From: Chryseobacterium cupriresistens
Lineage (GTDB): Bacteria > Bacteroidota > Bacteroidia > Flavobacteriales > Weeksellaceae
Length of the DNA: 64,000 nucleotides
Reading direction: 5' to 3'
Assembly: GCF_046614675.1 (NCBI RefSeq)
Contig: NZ_JBKKJT010000004.1
Location: forward strand, 372,001 to 436,000
Part shown: positions 52,927 through 62,168 of the stretch, piece by piece
Layout of the letters: each line of letters begins with the position of its first letter
Position numbering within the stretch: position 1 is the stretch's first letter
Program-made: the position numbers and the translations under genes
Notes under the pieces: generated by a model
Told to the model about the DNA's origin: nothing
Databases searched by the model: none
Seen by the model: only the letters and a program-made list of their open reading frames with translations

Positions 52927-53874
52927 TCAGTTGTTTTGACGATTATCTCTTTTCAGCTCCCTTTCAATTTCATTCACATAGGGAAGGGGAGTAAGGTAAC
53001 TTTCTTCAATATATTGTCTGATACTTTCATCCGTTTTTTTGTTAACCTTCCTGATGAAAAGCTGATTACCGGATTTTAATGATTGAATATAATTGAATGT
53101 ATTCTGTGTATTTTGAAAAAAGGAGGTCTCAAGTACTGCTCTTTTATCATCATTGACGATAATATCATTGAATGATGTGTTCATAAGAACAGTCTGAAAA
53201 AATGAATCTGCAGGTAAAAAAGTATGAAGATAATAGTCTTCAAAATCCATTACCATTTTGTTGTTGGTTAAAAATAAGCAGGTTTCTCTTGTAAACATAA
53301 ACCATTTACCACCTATATAAGGAATCACATCTTTCATAAAAGATCGTTTGTAGATGAAAGACGAGATCATATAAGCCAATTCCGTAAAGTGATTTTGTAT
53401 TCTTTTCAGCGTGTCGGGTCTGTAAAACTTCTGATCATAATAAAAAAGATAATTCCTGCCTTTATTGATGGTAAGAAATTTACGGATAATATTTTGTGAT
53501 TTCAGTGGATAATCTTCACCGCTCAGATTGATAAAATAATCCCATTCTTTACTTGCATTCAGGAGAAATTCCATAGCGTTCAATTCTGCCTGAACGATGT
53601 TGAAACCTCCCGAAACTATATTCATACTGTCCAGAATATAGACATTGGGAAAATGAACGATATAAAGTTGTATTTCTTCAATGAACTCTTGTTTCGCTTT
53701 TTTATCAATATGGATAAGATAAAACTGATCCCTTGTATAGATTTTCTCAAACATGTTTTTAAATACTTCAGGTTTATGATGTATCATAATGAAATAAGCA
53801 ATTCTTACATGTGGGCCAGAATGGGATTCTAATATTCTGGGAGAAGGTTGGGGGATGGGGGAAGAAGTTTGCAT
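52927..53874 (-). CDS. GT14 branching-type glycosyltransferase
   Basis: The 315-residue protein resembles core-2/I-branching beta-1,6-N-acetylglucosaminyltransferases (GT14): RIAYFIMIHHKPEVFKNMFE, YLIHIDKKA, DYFINLSGEDYPLKS (acceptor-side loop) and GGKWFMFTRETCLFL. Bacterial members use a nucleotide sugar on cell-surface glycans. No signal peptide or membrane anchor is visible. ATG 53874 is preferred; the TTG 36 bases earlier adds unrelated residues. Residues 1-25 of the chosen start (Pro/Ser-rich) may still be too long, and a later start near RIAYF is possible. Confidence 0.8.
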   Translation of the reverse strand: MQTSSPIPQPSPRILESHSGPHVRIAYFIMIHHKPEVFKNMFEKIYTRDQFYLIHIDKKAKQEFIEEIQLYIVHFPNVYILDSMNIVSGGFNIVQAELNAMEFLLNASKEWDYFINLSGEDYPLKSQNIIRKFLTINKGRNYLFYYDQKFYRPDTLKRIQNHFTELAYMISSFIYKRSFMKDVIPYIGGKWFMFTRETCLFLTNNKMVMDFEDYYLHTFLPADSFFQTVLMNTSFNDIIVNDDKRAVLETSFFQNTQNTFNYIQSLKSGNQLFIRKVNKKTDESIRQYIEESYLTPLPYVNEIERELKRDNRQNN

Positions 53875-54315
53875 ATTCCGGAGTTTAAAATCATCCGCGT
53901 CAGCAAACAATTTGATTAATTGGCAGAAGGTACGAATAAATTTTTGATAATCAATTAATTAAATAAAGTTATGTTCGTTTTTTTTATTGTAGGTTTGCAG
54001 TACATTTATAAAAAACAGGTCACTGCCTTTGCTATTCTGTCATAGTTTAAATCACTTTTTTCTTTCAGTTTTGCTTTTTCAGCTACCAATTTATAGTGTT
54101 TGTTTTCATAACGGGAATAAGAGATTATAAAGTTCTATTGTAGATAAGAGCGACACGTTATTGCCGGTTAACCATAATATATTTAAGGATATTATGATAG
54201 CTGAAGCAAGAAAAAGATGAGCAGAAAAGAATTCTCTTTTGTGTATCATTATAATACTCCAATTCAAATTCTGCCCAGCAGGTTTGTTTGTAAAATACCG
54301 GAATCCGGAATTATA
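53875..54315. other. Gap between GT14 and DEAD-box genes, no gene seen
   Basis: About 440 bp of AT-rich divergent upstream region. I see no ORF worth keeping and no clear TAnnTTTG box. A reading from 54217 would add 33 unrelated residues to the helicase. Confidence 0.5.
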
Positions 54316-55032
54316 ATGAATTTTAAAAATTTAAATCTAATCAATCCTATTATCCGTGCGGTGACAGAAGCAGGATATTCCAGGCCTACTGAGATACAGT
54401 ATACTGTGATTCCACATATTTTAGCAGGAAGAGACATTATAGGATCTGCACAAAAAGGTGCCGGGAAAACAGGTGCTTTTGCTATGCCTATTCTGCAGCT
54501 GCTGAAAAGACAAACTCCGGATCATAAAGAAATACGGACTTTAATCCTTACTCCAACAAGAGAATTGGCAATACAGATAGAAGAAAATTTAAAAATTTAC
54601 AGTAAGTATCTGCCATTATCCCAGCTTTCCATTTATGAGGGCGTTTCCATTGGCAGCCGGCTTGCAGCACTCCGAAAAAGGGTAGATATTCTTATAGCAA
54701 CACCCGCAGGACTGCTTGATGTAGAAAATCAGAGACATATCGATCTTTCTAAAATTGAGTTATTTGTTTTGGATGATGCAGATAGGATGCTTGAAATGGG
54801 ATTCATTAATCATATAAAAAAAATATTGAATCTGGTTTCCCATAAAAGACAAAACATGCTTTTTTCTGCAACAATGCCGGGAAGTTTAAAATATTTTGCC
54901 AAAACAATTCTGAATAATCCCATAGAGATTATTGCAGATCCGGCTTCTTCAATACCCCAGATGGTGAAGCGCCCGGACCTTAAAAATATTCAACCAATGA
55001 TGGGAAATACAATACCTGTCAGAATATCATAA
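54316..55032 (+). CDS. DEAD-box RNA helicase, first RecA domain only
   Basis: The 238-residue protein has the complete first RecA domain. The Q motif ends at Gln28, Walker A is AQKGAGKT (45-52), motif Ia PTRELA (80-85), the DEAD box reads DDAD (143-146) and motif III SAT (174-176). After IIADPA, where normal helicases enter the second RecA domain, only 35 unrelated residues follow before the stop. There is no trace of motifs IV-VI downstream. So it cannot be a normal helicase alone. It is either a decayed gene or a one-domain RNA-binding factor. A cold-shock protein gene follows after 54 bp, a frequent partner of RhlE-type helicases. Confidence 0.82.
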   Translation: MNFKNLNLINPIIRAVTEAGYSRPTEIQYTVIPHILAGRDIIGSAQKGAGKTGAFAMPILQLLKRQTPDHKEIRTLILTPTRELAIQIEENLKIYSKYLPLSQLSIYEGVSIGSRLAALRKRVDILIATPAGLLDVENQRHIDLSKIELFVLDDADRMLEMGFINHIKKILNLVSHKRQNMLFSATMPGSLKYFAKTILNNPIEIIADPASSIPQMVKRPDLKNIQPMMGNTIPVRIS

Positions 55033-55086
55033 ATAAAATCTGTAGCGTTTACAGATCATAATACACAATTTTTAATAACAATTACA

Positions 55087-55281
55087 ATGCAAGAAGGCAC
55101 CGTAAAATTTTTCAATGAAGCAAAGGGCTTCGGTTTTATTACTCCGGCAGACGGAAGTAAAGATATATTTGTACATTCTTCAGGATTAAACACAAGAATG
55201 ATTTGCGAAAACGATAAAGTAGTTTTTGAAGTACAAAAAAGCGATAAAGGTTTAAATGCTGTTAATGTAAAGTTAGCATAA
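55087..55281 (+). CDS. Cold-shock domain protein
   Basis: The 64-residue protein is a full CspA-type beta-barrel: MQEGTVKFFNEAKGFGFITP with RNP1 (KGFGFI), and DIFVHSSG as RNP2. It binds single-stranded RNA or DNA and melts structure in mRNA. It lies 54 bp after the one-domain DEAD-box gene, probably cotranscribed. Confidence 0.94.
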   Translation: MQEGTVKFFNEAKGFGFITPADGSKDIFVHSSGLNTRMICENDKVVFEVQKSDKGLNAVNVKLA

Positions 55282-55634
55282 TAAAAATCTTGCTTGCAGA
55301 TAGGTTAGAATAACATTCTTTGCCATATCAAGGTTCGTATTTTACATTTTTTCTCATTCAAAATTCATGAAACTTCAGGATCTGGATATTGTTTGAAAGA
55401 ACATTGATGTAATGTAGATTATTTTTATTTTTTATTTTCATTATGTTCATTTGCCTCTTGCTTATATGTGAGAGGTTTTTCTGGGATTTAAGAAAATAAG
55501 GGCGCAATTGGTCTGAATATTGACACATTAAAACCGGATGCCCGGAAAATAAATAGGCAGACTTGATTTACACTTACCACAGTAATAATAGATGAGCTGT
55601 ACATATTTAATCCCTCAAAAGGTTCAGAAAAGAT
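55282..55634. other. 353-bp gap downstream of the csp gene
   Basis: No gene seen. It contains one hairpin terminator (55454-55480) and otherwise AT-rich sequence before the MaoC-like gene. Confidence 0.6.
55454..55480 (+). terminator. Terminator in the csp to MaoC gap
   Basis: CCTCT (55454-55458) and AGAGG (55471-55475) followed by T5; a short stem. Confidence 0.5.
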
Positions 55635-56096
55635 ATGATTATTATTAATAATTTTAATGAGTATAAGTCCCTTGAAGGGCAGACGTTAGGTGATTCTGAC
55701 TGGCATACAATAAATCAGGATCAGATCAATAGATTTGCCGATGCAACCCAGGATCACCAGTGGATTCATACGGATCAGGAAAAGGCAGAAAAAGAAGGCC
55801 CTTTTCAATCAACTATTGCTCACGGGTATTTAACATTATCCCTGATTCCCTATCTCTGGAAACAGATTGCAGATGTGAGAAATGTAAAAATGGAAATCAA
55901 TTACGGAATAGAAAACCTTAAGTTTGGAGAAGCTGTCCCTGTAAATAGTGAAGTAAAACTGCAGGCAACCGTAAAATCTGTGGTTAACCTCAGGGGAACT
56001 GTAAAAGCAATTGTGGAGGCCAGACTTCTAATTAAAAATCACGTAAAACCTGCTTATACAGGGGATGTTATTTTTCTTTATCACTTTAAGGATTGA
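55635..56096 (+). CDS. MaoC-like hydratase
   Basis: The 153-residue hot-dog fold protein has the R-hydratase catalytic pair in FADATQDHQWIHTD (Asp and His) and the IAHGYLTLSLIP helix. MaoC-like enzymes hydrate trans-2-enoyl-CoA to the (R)-3-hydroxyacyl-CoA. Size and motif fit a single-domain homodimer. Cytoplasmic, monocistronic. Which acyl chain it uses is unknown. Confidence 0.9.
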   Translation: MIIINNFNEYKSLEGQTLGDSDWHTINQDQINRFADATQDHQWIHTDQEKAEKEGPFQSTIAHGYLTLSLIPYLWKQIADVRNVKMEINYGIENLKFGEAVPVNSEVKLQATVKSVVNLRGTVKAIVEARLLIKNHVKPAYTGDVIFLYHFKD

Positions 56097-56140
56097 TTGT
56101 TTTTGAGTGTGTAAAAGGTTGGTATTTAATATTTTATTAG

Positions 56141-56422
56141 TTAATGAGCTACCATCTGGTCGAGTCTGTAAATAAATTCTTCAATTTCCATTTGCCTGGC
56201 ATTGGCAAAACCTTTATCGGTACCGATTTTTTTAAACCCACATTTTTCCAGAATTTTTTGTGAACCCAGATTATCAAAAAGCAACACGGCCAAAACAGGC
56301 CTTGTGGTTTCCGTGGCTTGATGGTCAGTATTATGTCGTACGTACAAATGCCTATAGGCTACAGTAAAAATACCCGGCTTCAAAATCGGAAATTTATACC
56401 CTAAAATCCGTTCTTTTTTCAC
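56141..56422 (-). pseudogene. Remnant of a GNAT acetyltransferase
   Basis: Only the last 45 or so residues are recognisable: GSQKILEKCGFKKIGTDKGF with ANARQMEIEEFIYRLD match the C-terminal end of GNAT proteins of the RimJ type. Upstream in the same frame, to about 56550, the translation (KKERILGYKFPILKPGIFTV...) has no acetyl-CoA motif and no good start codon. So the N-terminal two-thirds appear replaced or lost. The divergent gene at 56522 overlaps this area. Confidence 0.45.
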
Positions 56423-56521
56423 CGTTACTTTGGTATGTTCAAAAGAAGCTTCGAAACCCTGAACAACGGCAGCATCCGAAAAGCCAGCAAAAAGAGTAGG
56501 AACATACCAAATGTTATTATC

Positions 56522-58192
56522 ATGAAAAATCCAGAAAATGTTGCTCCCTTTGTAGAAGCATCACAAATTATCACAGAACTGAAAGACAGAGCAAATGATA
56601 TTCTTTCCAGTGTTTTAAGTACAGACCTGTCTGCGATCACCATCAACGGTAAAGGAAATTTTCCTTACTACTGGCAGGATCCGTCTAACCTGAAGTTTAA
56701 TAAAAAAACTTACGACTGGATCTCTTCCAACCTCAGAGCCAATACTGAGCCGGTACAGCTGGATCAGGTATTTACCAATTACTTTATTGATGCTTTCTCA
56801 AAAGTCAACTATTCTCTATCTGTAGAAGATACAGCTGTGCTGAATGACGCCCATACAAGAGCTACAGATCAGCAAATGGCCTTGCTCAATGCCTGGGTGG
56901 CCGCTTATAATACGCTTCCTCCTGCTACTGACACCATGCAGCCTATTGATATTATTATGGATAAAATCGCTACAGAATGGGCGAATCCCGCTACTACTTT
57001 GTACCAGATTCAGAAAAGCGATAACCTTGATGCTTTACTGAATAAGACACCGGCGAGCGGAAAACCTATTATCCCGGTATTAGCCAGTTATCTGGATGCG
57101 CTGGGGGCTACCATATCCTTGCAGAACAATGTGACAATGAATAATGGATACTTATCCAAAGCCTTAAAGAATGTACAGAATCCTAAAAAGGAAAATGGCG
57201 GACTGCTGCTGAATGACGACAGTATCTTACCGGCTTTTGAGGTGACCACTCCGCTTGACCAGATTTTAAATGGTCTTAAAAATACGTCTCAGACCGCTCA
57301 GATCGATATGGAAGTAAGCCGTGAATCTGATAGCCGTTTCCGTGTTTCCGTAGAGGGAAAAACGGGTTTTTCTATTCCTATCTTTGATTTCTTTACTTTA
57401 GGAATTGGAGGCAATGCGAACTATTTCAGTGAAAATATTGCCACAAGCAAAAACTCCATCAAAATATCAATGATGTTTACAGGAGTTACCCTGGTAAACT
57501 TTGGACCAAAAGATTTTAATATTGCCGGCAATATGTACTGGGCATGGTTTGACCCTATCCGTAAAGCACAGATCAACAGCAGAGACAAAGAGGAAGAAAA
57601 ACATATCTCGGGATACAAATTTTCTCCGGATCCGGGAATGAAATTCGGACCTGAAGGACCTTTCGGTTTACTGAACGGGGTGGCCATTTCCAATTATCCT
57701 ACGGTAGAAATCACTGTAACAGGTGAAGATTATAAAAGTATTCAGAAAACCTTTGAACAGTCTTCTTCTGCTACGCTTTCTTTCTTGGGAATTCCTTTGG
57801 CAAGTGTTAAAGAATCTACCTATTCTTCTTCCTTCTCTGTGGATCAGTCAAAATCTACGATCAAGATCACACTCAGCCCTCCGCCAAGTCTGGTAGCCGG
57901 TAATAATAGAGATTCCATAGCGTGGGTTCTTGGTGCTATTGTGGATTATCCTGCGGAAGTGAGTGATGATGTTGAGCTTCTTAATAATGAAGAGTTAGTA
58001 GCTAAAGGTGCGTATCCTAACTACCAGCTGTATAAAGATAACTTCGGAACGACCTATTGTTCTGTGAAAAAAGTAAAATCACATGCGGTAGGTGCTACAT
58101 GGGTAAGTGAATGTCTTGCCGCCCATCCGGGTACAAGTCCTGCAGGAAAACCATGGACAAGCCCTAAACAATCCGGGGTGATCTGGCCATAA
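56522..58192 (+). CDS. Unrecognised 556-residue protein
   Basis: Start ATG 56522 (MKNPENVAPFVEASQIITELKDRANDIL); an in-frame reading from 56435 adds 29 basic residues over the GNAT remnant and is less likely. The N-terminal half is helical, and the second half is a beta-rich region (about 280-480) with SRFRVSVEGKTGFSIPIFDFFTLGIGG and MMFTGVTLVNFGPKDFNIAGNMYWAW. The C-terminal 60 residues contain two Cys (TTYCSVKKV, VSECLAAH) and a Pro-rich end (KPWTSPKQSGVIWP). No signal peptide, lipobox or membrane helix. I do not know the family. Codon use looks like the neighbours, and a good terminator follows. Confidence 0.75.
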   Translation: MKNPENVAPFVEASQIITELKDRANDILSSVLSTDLSAITINGKGNFPYYWQDPSNLKFNKKTYDWISSNLRANTEPVQLDQVFTNYFIDAFSKVNYSLSVEDTAVLNDAHTRATDQQMALLNAWVAAYNTLPPATDTMQPIDIIMDKIATEWANPATTLYQIQKSDNLDALLNKTPASGKPIIPVLASYLDALGATISLQNNVTMNNGYLSKALKNVQNPKKENGGLLLNDDSILPAFEVTTPLDQILNGLKNTSQTAQIDMEVSRESDSRFRVSVEGKTGFSIPIFDFFTLGIGGNANYFSENIATSKNSIKISMMFTGVTLVNFGPKDFNIAGNMYWAWFDPIRKAQINSRDKEEEKHISGYKFSPDPGMKFGPEGPFGLLNGVAISNYPTVEITVTGEDYKSIQKTFEQSSSATLSFLGIPLASVKESTYSSSFSVDQSKSTIKITLSPPPSLVAGNNRDSIAWVLGAIVDYPAEVSDDVELLNNEELVAKGAYPNYQLYKDNFGTTYCSVKKVKSHAVGATWVSECLAAHPGTSPAGKPWTSPKQSGVIWP

Positions 58193-58212
58193 TCAACCAA
58201 AAATAAATAATA

Positions 58213-58249
58213 AAAACAGACTGTCTCAACAAGACAGTCTGTTTTGTTA
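58213..58249 (+). terminator. 14-bp stem terminator
   Basis: AAAACAGACTGTCT and its exact complement around 5 bases, ending in T4, 20 bp past the 58192 stop. The 58341 gene is convergent. Confidence 0.85.
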
Positions 58250-58340
58250 GATTTTATAGTAAGGTCTTCTTACTCTGTCAATTTTCAAAATTTTTGCTGT
58301 TCGGAGCCAGGGAGAATTTAAAGAATAGGGAAATTAAAAA

Positions 58341-58805
58341 CTATTTGACCAGAAGATAGATTCCAACACCAATAGCGGCATAAGCCGTAACGGTAAGAAT
58401 ATCAGCAATAGGCTGTGAAAAGCGTTTTTCTGCAATTCTTTCGCTGTTGATCTGATTCTTATGGAACTTCAGACTTTTTTTAGCGTTACGAACCGGATGT
58501 ACTACCAGACTGTCTCCTTCCCATCGGTCAACAATTACCTTATAGCTTTTGTTGTCAACTTCAATTTTAACATTTTTACCGGCGGCCAGTTTCTCCTGAA
58601 TATTCACAGGTGCAGGTTGGGCAATCAGACTTTGTGGTGCTGGGTTTGAACCTGTCATTTCTGCAGAAGTATTATTCGCTGCAGCGGTATTTTTTTTAGG
58701 AGCCTGATTATTGTCAGCAGCCGGAACCGCTGGTTTTTTTACCTGATAGGTATAGCAGCTGGTAAGAGTACATAATATAAGGATGAAATAAAAATTCTTT
58801 CGCAT
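58341..58805 (-). CDS. Hypothetical lipoprotein
   Basis: The 154-residue protein has a lipobox LTSC (Cys17), then an Ala/Asn/Pro-rich linker to about residue 65. A small domain follows (KNVKIEVDNKSYKVIVDRWEGDSLVV), and one hydrophobic helix at the C-terminus (ADILTVTAYAAIGVGIYLLVK). I do not recognise it. A lipid anchor plus a C-terminal helix is unusual. Confidence 0.75.
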   Translation of the reverse strand: MRKNFYFILILCTLTSCYTYQVKKPAVPAADNNQAPKKNTAAANNTSAEMTGSNPAPQSLIAQPAPVNIQEKLAAGKNVKIEVDNKSYKVIVDRWEGDSLVVHPVRNAKKSLKFHKNQINSERIAEKRFSQPIADILTVTAYAAIGVGIYLLVK

Positions 58806-59398
58806 AAGCCAAATTTAAGAATTAAACGGAATATTTGGGAGTTTCTTTTGAAAGATGATGTTTTTTTTGAAGATTCCTATTGTTTACTATGCAAAAGGCT
58901 TCTTCATAGTAGCAAGCTCAGGTAAAAAAGACAAAGTACAGTTTTTCCTGTGCAGTATAATTCCGACACAAAAGGCACAAAAGTTTAAACACTTTAGCTT
59001 TTTCAAAACCAACCTTATTTGTGATAAGTACACCTGAGTTTTGTGAAAATCTTTGGTTTTCATCTTATGTAGGCTTTTCTGCGGTATTATTTTAAACTAA
59101 CCTAAGTGAATGTAAGTGTTTTAAATAAAACCTTTTTATGACTTTTTTGGTTTTATAAAGTGTAAACAGCTTTGTTTTTAGAATGTTGGCTTTTTACTAC
59201 TAAAAACCAGATCAAGGTCGTGAGAAAAAACTCAACAAGAAAACAAAAACAGATCTGTCACTTTTTAGATCAATAGTTAGAACAATTTTAAAACGGACGA
59301 AAAATATATCCCATTTATATCGCATATATACTGGATAAATGCATAATTGATGTATGTAAAATTTGTTGAAAGTGTATCATTGATGTATATAGATATTG
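58806..59398. other. 590-bp gap, no gene accepted
   Basis: A 60-codon ORF at 58855-59037 lacks any domain or promoter support. The distal part contains the direct repeats at 59346-59388 upstream of the next promoter. Confidence 0.5.
59346..59388. promoter_or_regulatory. ATTGATGTAT direct repeats upstream of the 59450 promoter
   Basis: Two identical copies at 59346-59355 and 59379-59388, spaced 33 bp (three helical turns). The second ends 10 bp before the -33 element, which suits an activator. Confidence 0.45.
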
Positions 59399-59428
59399 TT
59401 GGTGTACCCTCTTATCTCATTACTTTTG
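59399..59428 (+). promoter_or_regulatory. Promoter of the 59450 gene
   Basis: TTG (59399-59401), 19 bp, TACTTTTG (59421-59428) match the consensus exactly. The box lies inside the longer possible reading of the gene, so the start must be at 59450. Confidence 0.85.
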
Positions 59429-59449
59429 CGCCAACAAAATGATCAAATA

Positions 59450-60814
59450 ATGAAAAAAAAACTTCTATTACTTGGAGGCTTAATAATTAGCCTTCAGGTG
59501 TTCTCTCAAGTAGGTATCAACACGCCAGACCCTCAGGCCAGCCTGGATGTAGTAGGTAAGCCCACATCTACAAATGTATTCGACGGTATTATCGCGCCCA
59601 GAATTACTGGAGCACAACTCAGAGCAAAGACATATACTCAAAAACAACAGGGAGCATTGGTATATGTAACAGCTGCAGATACAGCTCCCGGCGGGCAGAC
59701 AGCAGAAGTAACCAGCACCGGGTATTTTTATTTTGACAGCAAACTGAACCGCTGGCAAAAACTGAACTCGGGAACTATCGCCGCAGGGGATCCTACAACC
59801 GATGCTTTCATAGATGATCCCGCCAATACAATGGTGAAATTAGGAGCATCTTCTACCGGAACTGCCAGATCTTCAAACACCGATTTCGTTATTAAAGACA
59901 ACGGAAAAGTGGGAATAGGGACTCAATTACCTGAGGCAGGCCTGCATATAAAAGAAAACGGCAATACTGACAGTAACCAGTTGAAAGTTCAGTCAACGAA
60001 TAGCTCTCCATTAATTAATCTGGAAAGAACAGGAACTAATAACTTATCTGCCGGAGCAGAGCTTGGAAAATTATCCTTTAATGGAAAGATTTCAGGAGCT
60101 AACTTCCCATTAGCAGGGATAAAAGCCAATTACTGGGGTAATGGGGCAACCAATTCTTCATCTCTTACATTTTCTACCAGCGACCGACCAGCTGTCTTAA
60201 TTAATGAGAACGGAAATATGGGAATAGGACGTATTGATGCCAATTATGCAATGTCTCCTACACAAAAACTGGATGTAGACGGAAATGTAAGATTCAGAGG
60301 TGTTCCATCATCCACAATGAACAGCACAGACATGTTGATGGCATTGGATGCTAATGGAGTTGCTAAAAAAGTAGACATCACAACACCGGCCAGTGTTTTG
60401 GTTGCGACAAGAACCGGACCTTCTGTAAAATCGGGAGATGGCTCCTCCGCCATCATGTGGTTTGAAAATACCCGTCTTTCTGATAATACCTATCTGACAA
60501 GAGTTGATAACGGTACCTTTCAGGCAGTCAAAACAGGATTATACACAATAAGTATCACAGCCCACTTTGACCAGGTTCCTGACGGAACGTTAGCACAAAA
60601 CCACTACAGAGGAGTAACGGTTGGGGTAAGAACTACAGCAAATAAACTTACCCAGCATTATGGATCCAATTATATGGGAAATGGATACACCAATATTACT
60701 GCTGTTTTTGTATTAAATGCAGGTGAACAATTTCATGCATACAGCCAATGTGATAAAGGTGGGTCATACAGACAGATGGAAGCTACGATGTCTGTTGTTT
60801 ACACACCTTTATAA
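59450..60814 (+). CDS. Secreted GINT-type protein with C1q/TNF-like C-terminal domain
   Basis: The 454-residue protein has a signal peptide (MKKKLLLLGGLIISLQVFSQ), then VGINTPDPQASLDVVGK, the opening seen in many exported flavobacterial proteins. Adhesin-head-like repeats follow (NGKVGIGTQLPEAGLHI, NGNMGIGRIDANYAM, LDVDGNVRFRGV). From about 330 a jelly-roll domain resembling C1q/TNF (IMWFENTRLSDNTYLTRV, FQAVKTGLYTISITAHF, VFVLNAGEQFHAYSQ) ends the protein. Probably a trimeric surface or secreted fibre. No type IX tail. The promoter excludes the longer start. Confidence 0.83.
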   Translation: MKKKLLLLGGLIISLQVFSQVGINTPDPQASLDVVGKPTSTNVFDGIIAPRITGAQLRAKTYTQKQQGALVYVTAADTAPGGQTAEVTSTGYFYFDSKLNRWQKLNSGTIAAGDPTTDAFIDDPANTMVKLGASSTGTARSSNTDFVIKDNGKVGIGTQLPEAGLHIKENGNTDSNQLKVQSTNSSPLINLERTGTNNLSAGAELGKLSFNGKISGANFPLAGIKANYWGNGATNSSSLTFSTSDRPAVLINENGNMGIGRIDANYAMSPTQKLDVDGNVRFRGVPSSTMNSTDMLMALDANGVAKKVDITTPASVLVATRTGPSVKSGDGSSAIMWFENTRLSDNTYLTRVDNGTFQAVKTGLYTISITAHFDQVPDGTLAQNHYRGVTVGVRTTANKLTQHYGSNYMGNGYTNITAVFVLNAGEQFHAYSQCDKGGSYRQMEATMSVVYTPL

Positions 60815-60915
60815 TAAGTATCTTAAAGATATTGCAGTTATATAAACACTACTTTTAATAAAGGTAAGCAGCTGTTCTGGTCAACTTTATAATTGCCTTT
60901 CAACTGCAAAACTAG

Positions 60916-60951
60916 AAAACCCTTTTCAGAAACAGAAAGGGGTTTTGTTGT
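60916..60951 (+). terminator. Terminator after the C1q-like gene
   Basis: AAAACCCTTTTC (60916-60927) and GAAAGGGGTTTT (60935-60946), one G-T pair, then a G/T-rich tail. Confidence 0.75.
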
Positions 60952-61047
60952 TTTTAGAATATTTGATTTATAATGCTGAAACCACACGAAAGTATTCGCG
61001 AGACTGCGGGGAGAAGCCTTGTAGAGTAGGGATACGGTTTTCCGTAA

Positions 61048-61076
61048 TTGAGGTTTTATAATCTCATTTATTTTTG
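61048..61076 (+). promoter_or_regulatory. Promoter of the 61092 gene
   Basis: TTG (61048-61050), 18 bp, TATTTTTG (61069-61076). The in-frame TTG at 61074 lies inside the box, so translation starts at ATG 61092. Confidence 0.75.
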
Positions 61077-61091
61077 CGAATAAAAGCTAAT

Positions 61092-61910
61092 ATGATACTA
61101 ACCATAATTAATATATCATTTGGTATTGGTGAATTTTTTTCAACAACATTCTTAATCTTGATTATCTTGTCATCCTGTGCATATCTTTATAGGATTTCTA
61201 AAAAGTACCAGAAATCTAAATATGCAATTTCATCTCTTGCAGTCATGTTGATATTACATTTAGTCGCTTTTCCTTTCTTATATACTTTAATGCTTAAAAG
61301 TAACCCAAATAGCTTTGAATTTAAAACGGCGATTCATGATAATCGAAAACAGATAGTGTTGAATGAGTGGATTGATGATTCTAAAGATATTCCCTCTCAG
61401 ATTAAAGCTCTTGAAAATATCAAACTGGCAAATTATACAATCTTAAACAAATCGTTAAAAGAATTAGAGCAATTAACTTTTACAGAGAATCATATATTAC
61501 ATTCAGATTTTGATCTTAATATTCCTGGAAGGAATTTTATGGCAACAATTTATATATTTGATAAAAAGGGGGTTTTAAAAAGGAAATTTACAAAGACTGG
61601 TGGTCAAAACGAATTGGATTCTATGAAATTTGGTAGCGTAATCACTCATGATATTAGTTATTTAAAAGATAAACTCCACTACTACAAAGTTAAAAAAGTT
61701 GAGTTAGACAAAAATAATTTTTGGACTTATGCAACATTACTTCCCTATAGCGCATCTTCTTTATTCACAGGAAATATGTCTCCATTAACACCTATAGCCA
61801 ATATATTTTATACAATTCATTATATCATAATCTATTGTATTGGTATTGGCGTTTTCCTTCATTTTCTGATTAGAAATCTGGAATTAATTATTAGAAACCG
61901 AAAATCTTAA
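61092..61910 (+). CDS. Hypothetical membrane protein
   Basis: The 272-residue protein has two N-terminal helices (about 10-30 and 45-68), a soluble domain of about 140 residues (FKTAIHDNRKQIVLNEWIDDSK, NFMATIYIFDKKGVLKRKF) and one or two C-terminal helices (TPIANIFYTIHYIIIYCIGIGVFLHFLI region). I do not recognise the family. It is a lone gene with its own promoter and is more AT-rich than its neighbours. Confidence 0.72.
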   Translation: MILTIINISFGIGEFFSTTFLILIILSSCAYLYRISKKYQKSKYAISSLAVMLILHLVAFPFLYTLMLKSNPNSFEFKTAIHDNRKQIVLNEWIDDSKDIPSQIKALENIKLANYTILNKSLKELEQLTFTENHILHSDFDLNIPGRNFMATIYIFDKKGVLKRKFTKTGGQNELDSMKFGSVITHDISYLKDKLHYYKVKKVELDKNNFWTYATLLPYSASSLFTGNMSPLTPIANIFYTIHYIIIYCIGIGVFLHFLIRNLELIIRNRKS

Positions 61911-62138
61911 TTTAAACTATAATGTCGAATGGCTTTGCTGAAGGGATTAGCCACAAATAGGTTTCTCCTTATCCATCTGGGCAAAGCCTCCTGACTCTGA
62001 GCTTGCCAATAAATACTTTAAAGAATTTTCGTTGAACTATTGCAAGACGGTAGTCTGTGGTAGATTAGTATAAAAATGAGAAAGGTAGCGGTATCTTTAT
62101 GGCTACTATGATTTGCGGCTTTCTTCTTCAAAATAAAA

Positions 62139-62163
62139 TAGAGAGACTATCTCAGTCTCTCTA
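62139..62163 (-). terminator. Terminator after the macroglobulin/plug gene
   Basis: TAGAGAGACT and AGTCTCTCTA pair perfectly around ATCTC; the minus strand continues into T-rich sequence. Sits 6 bp past the stop. Confidence 0.8.
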
Positions 62164-62168
62164 CTTTA

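Noticed and set aside
58855..59037. 60-codon ORF in the 590-bp gap
   Set aside because: Hydrophobic start but no recognisable signal peptide cleavage site, domain or promoter; typical of chance ORFs in AT-rich DNA.
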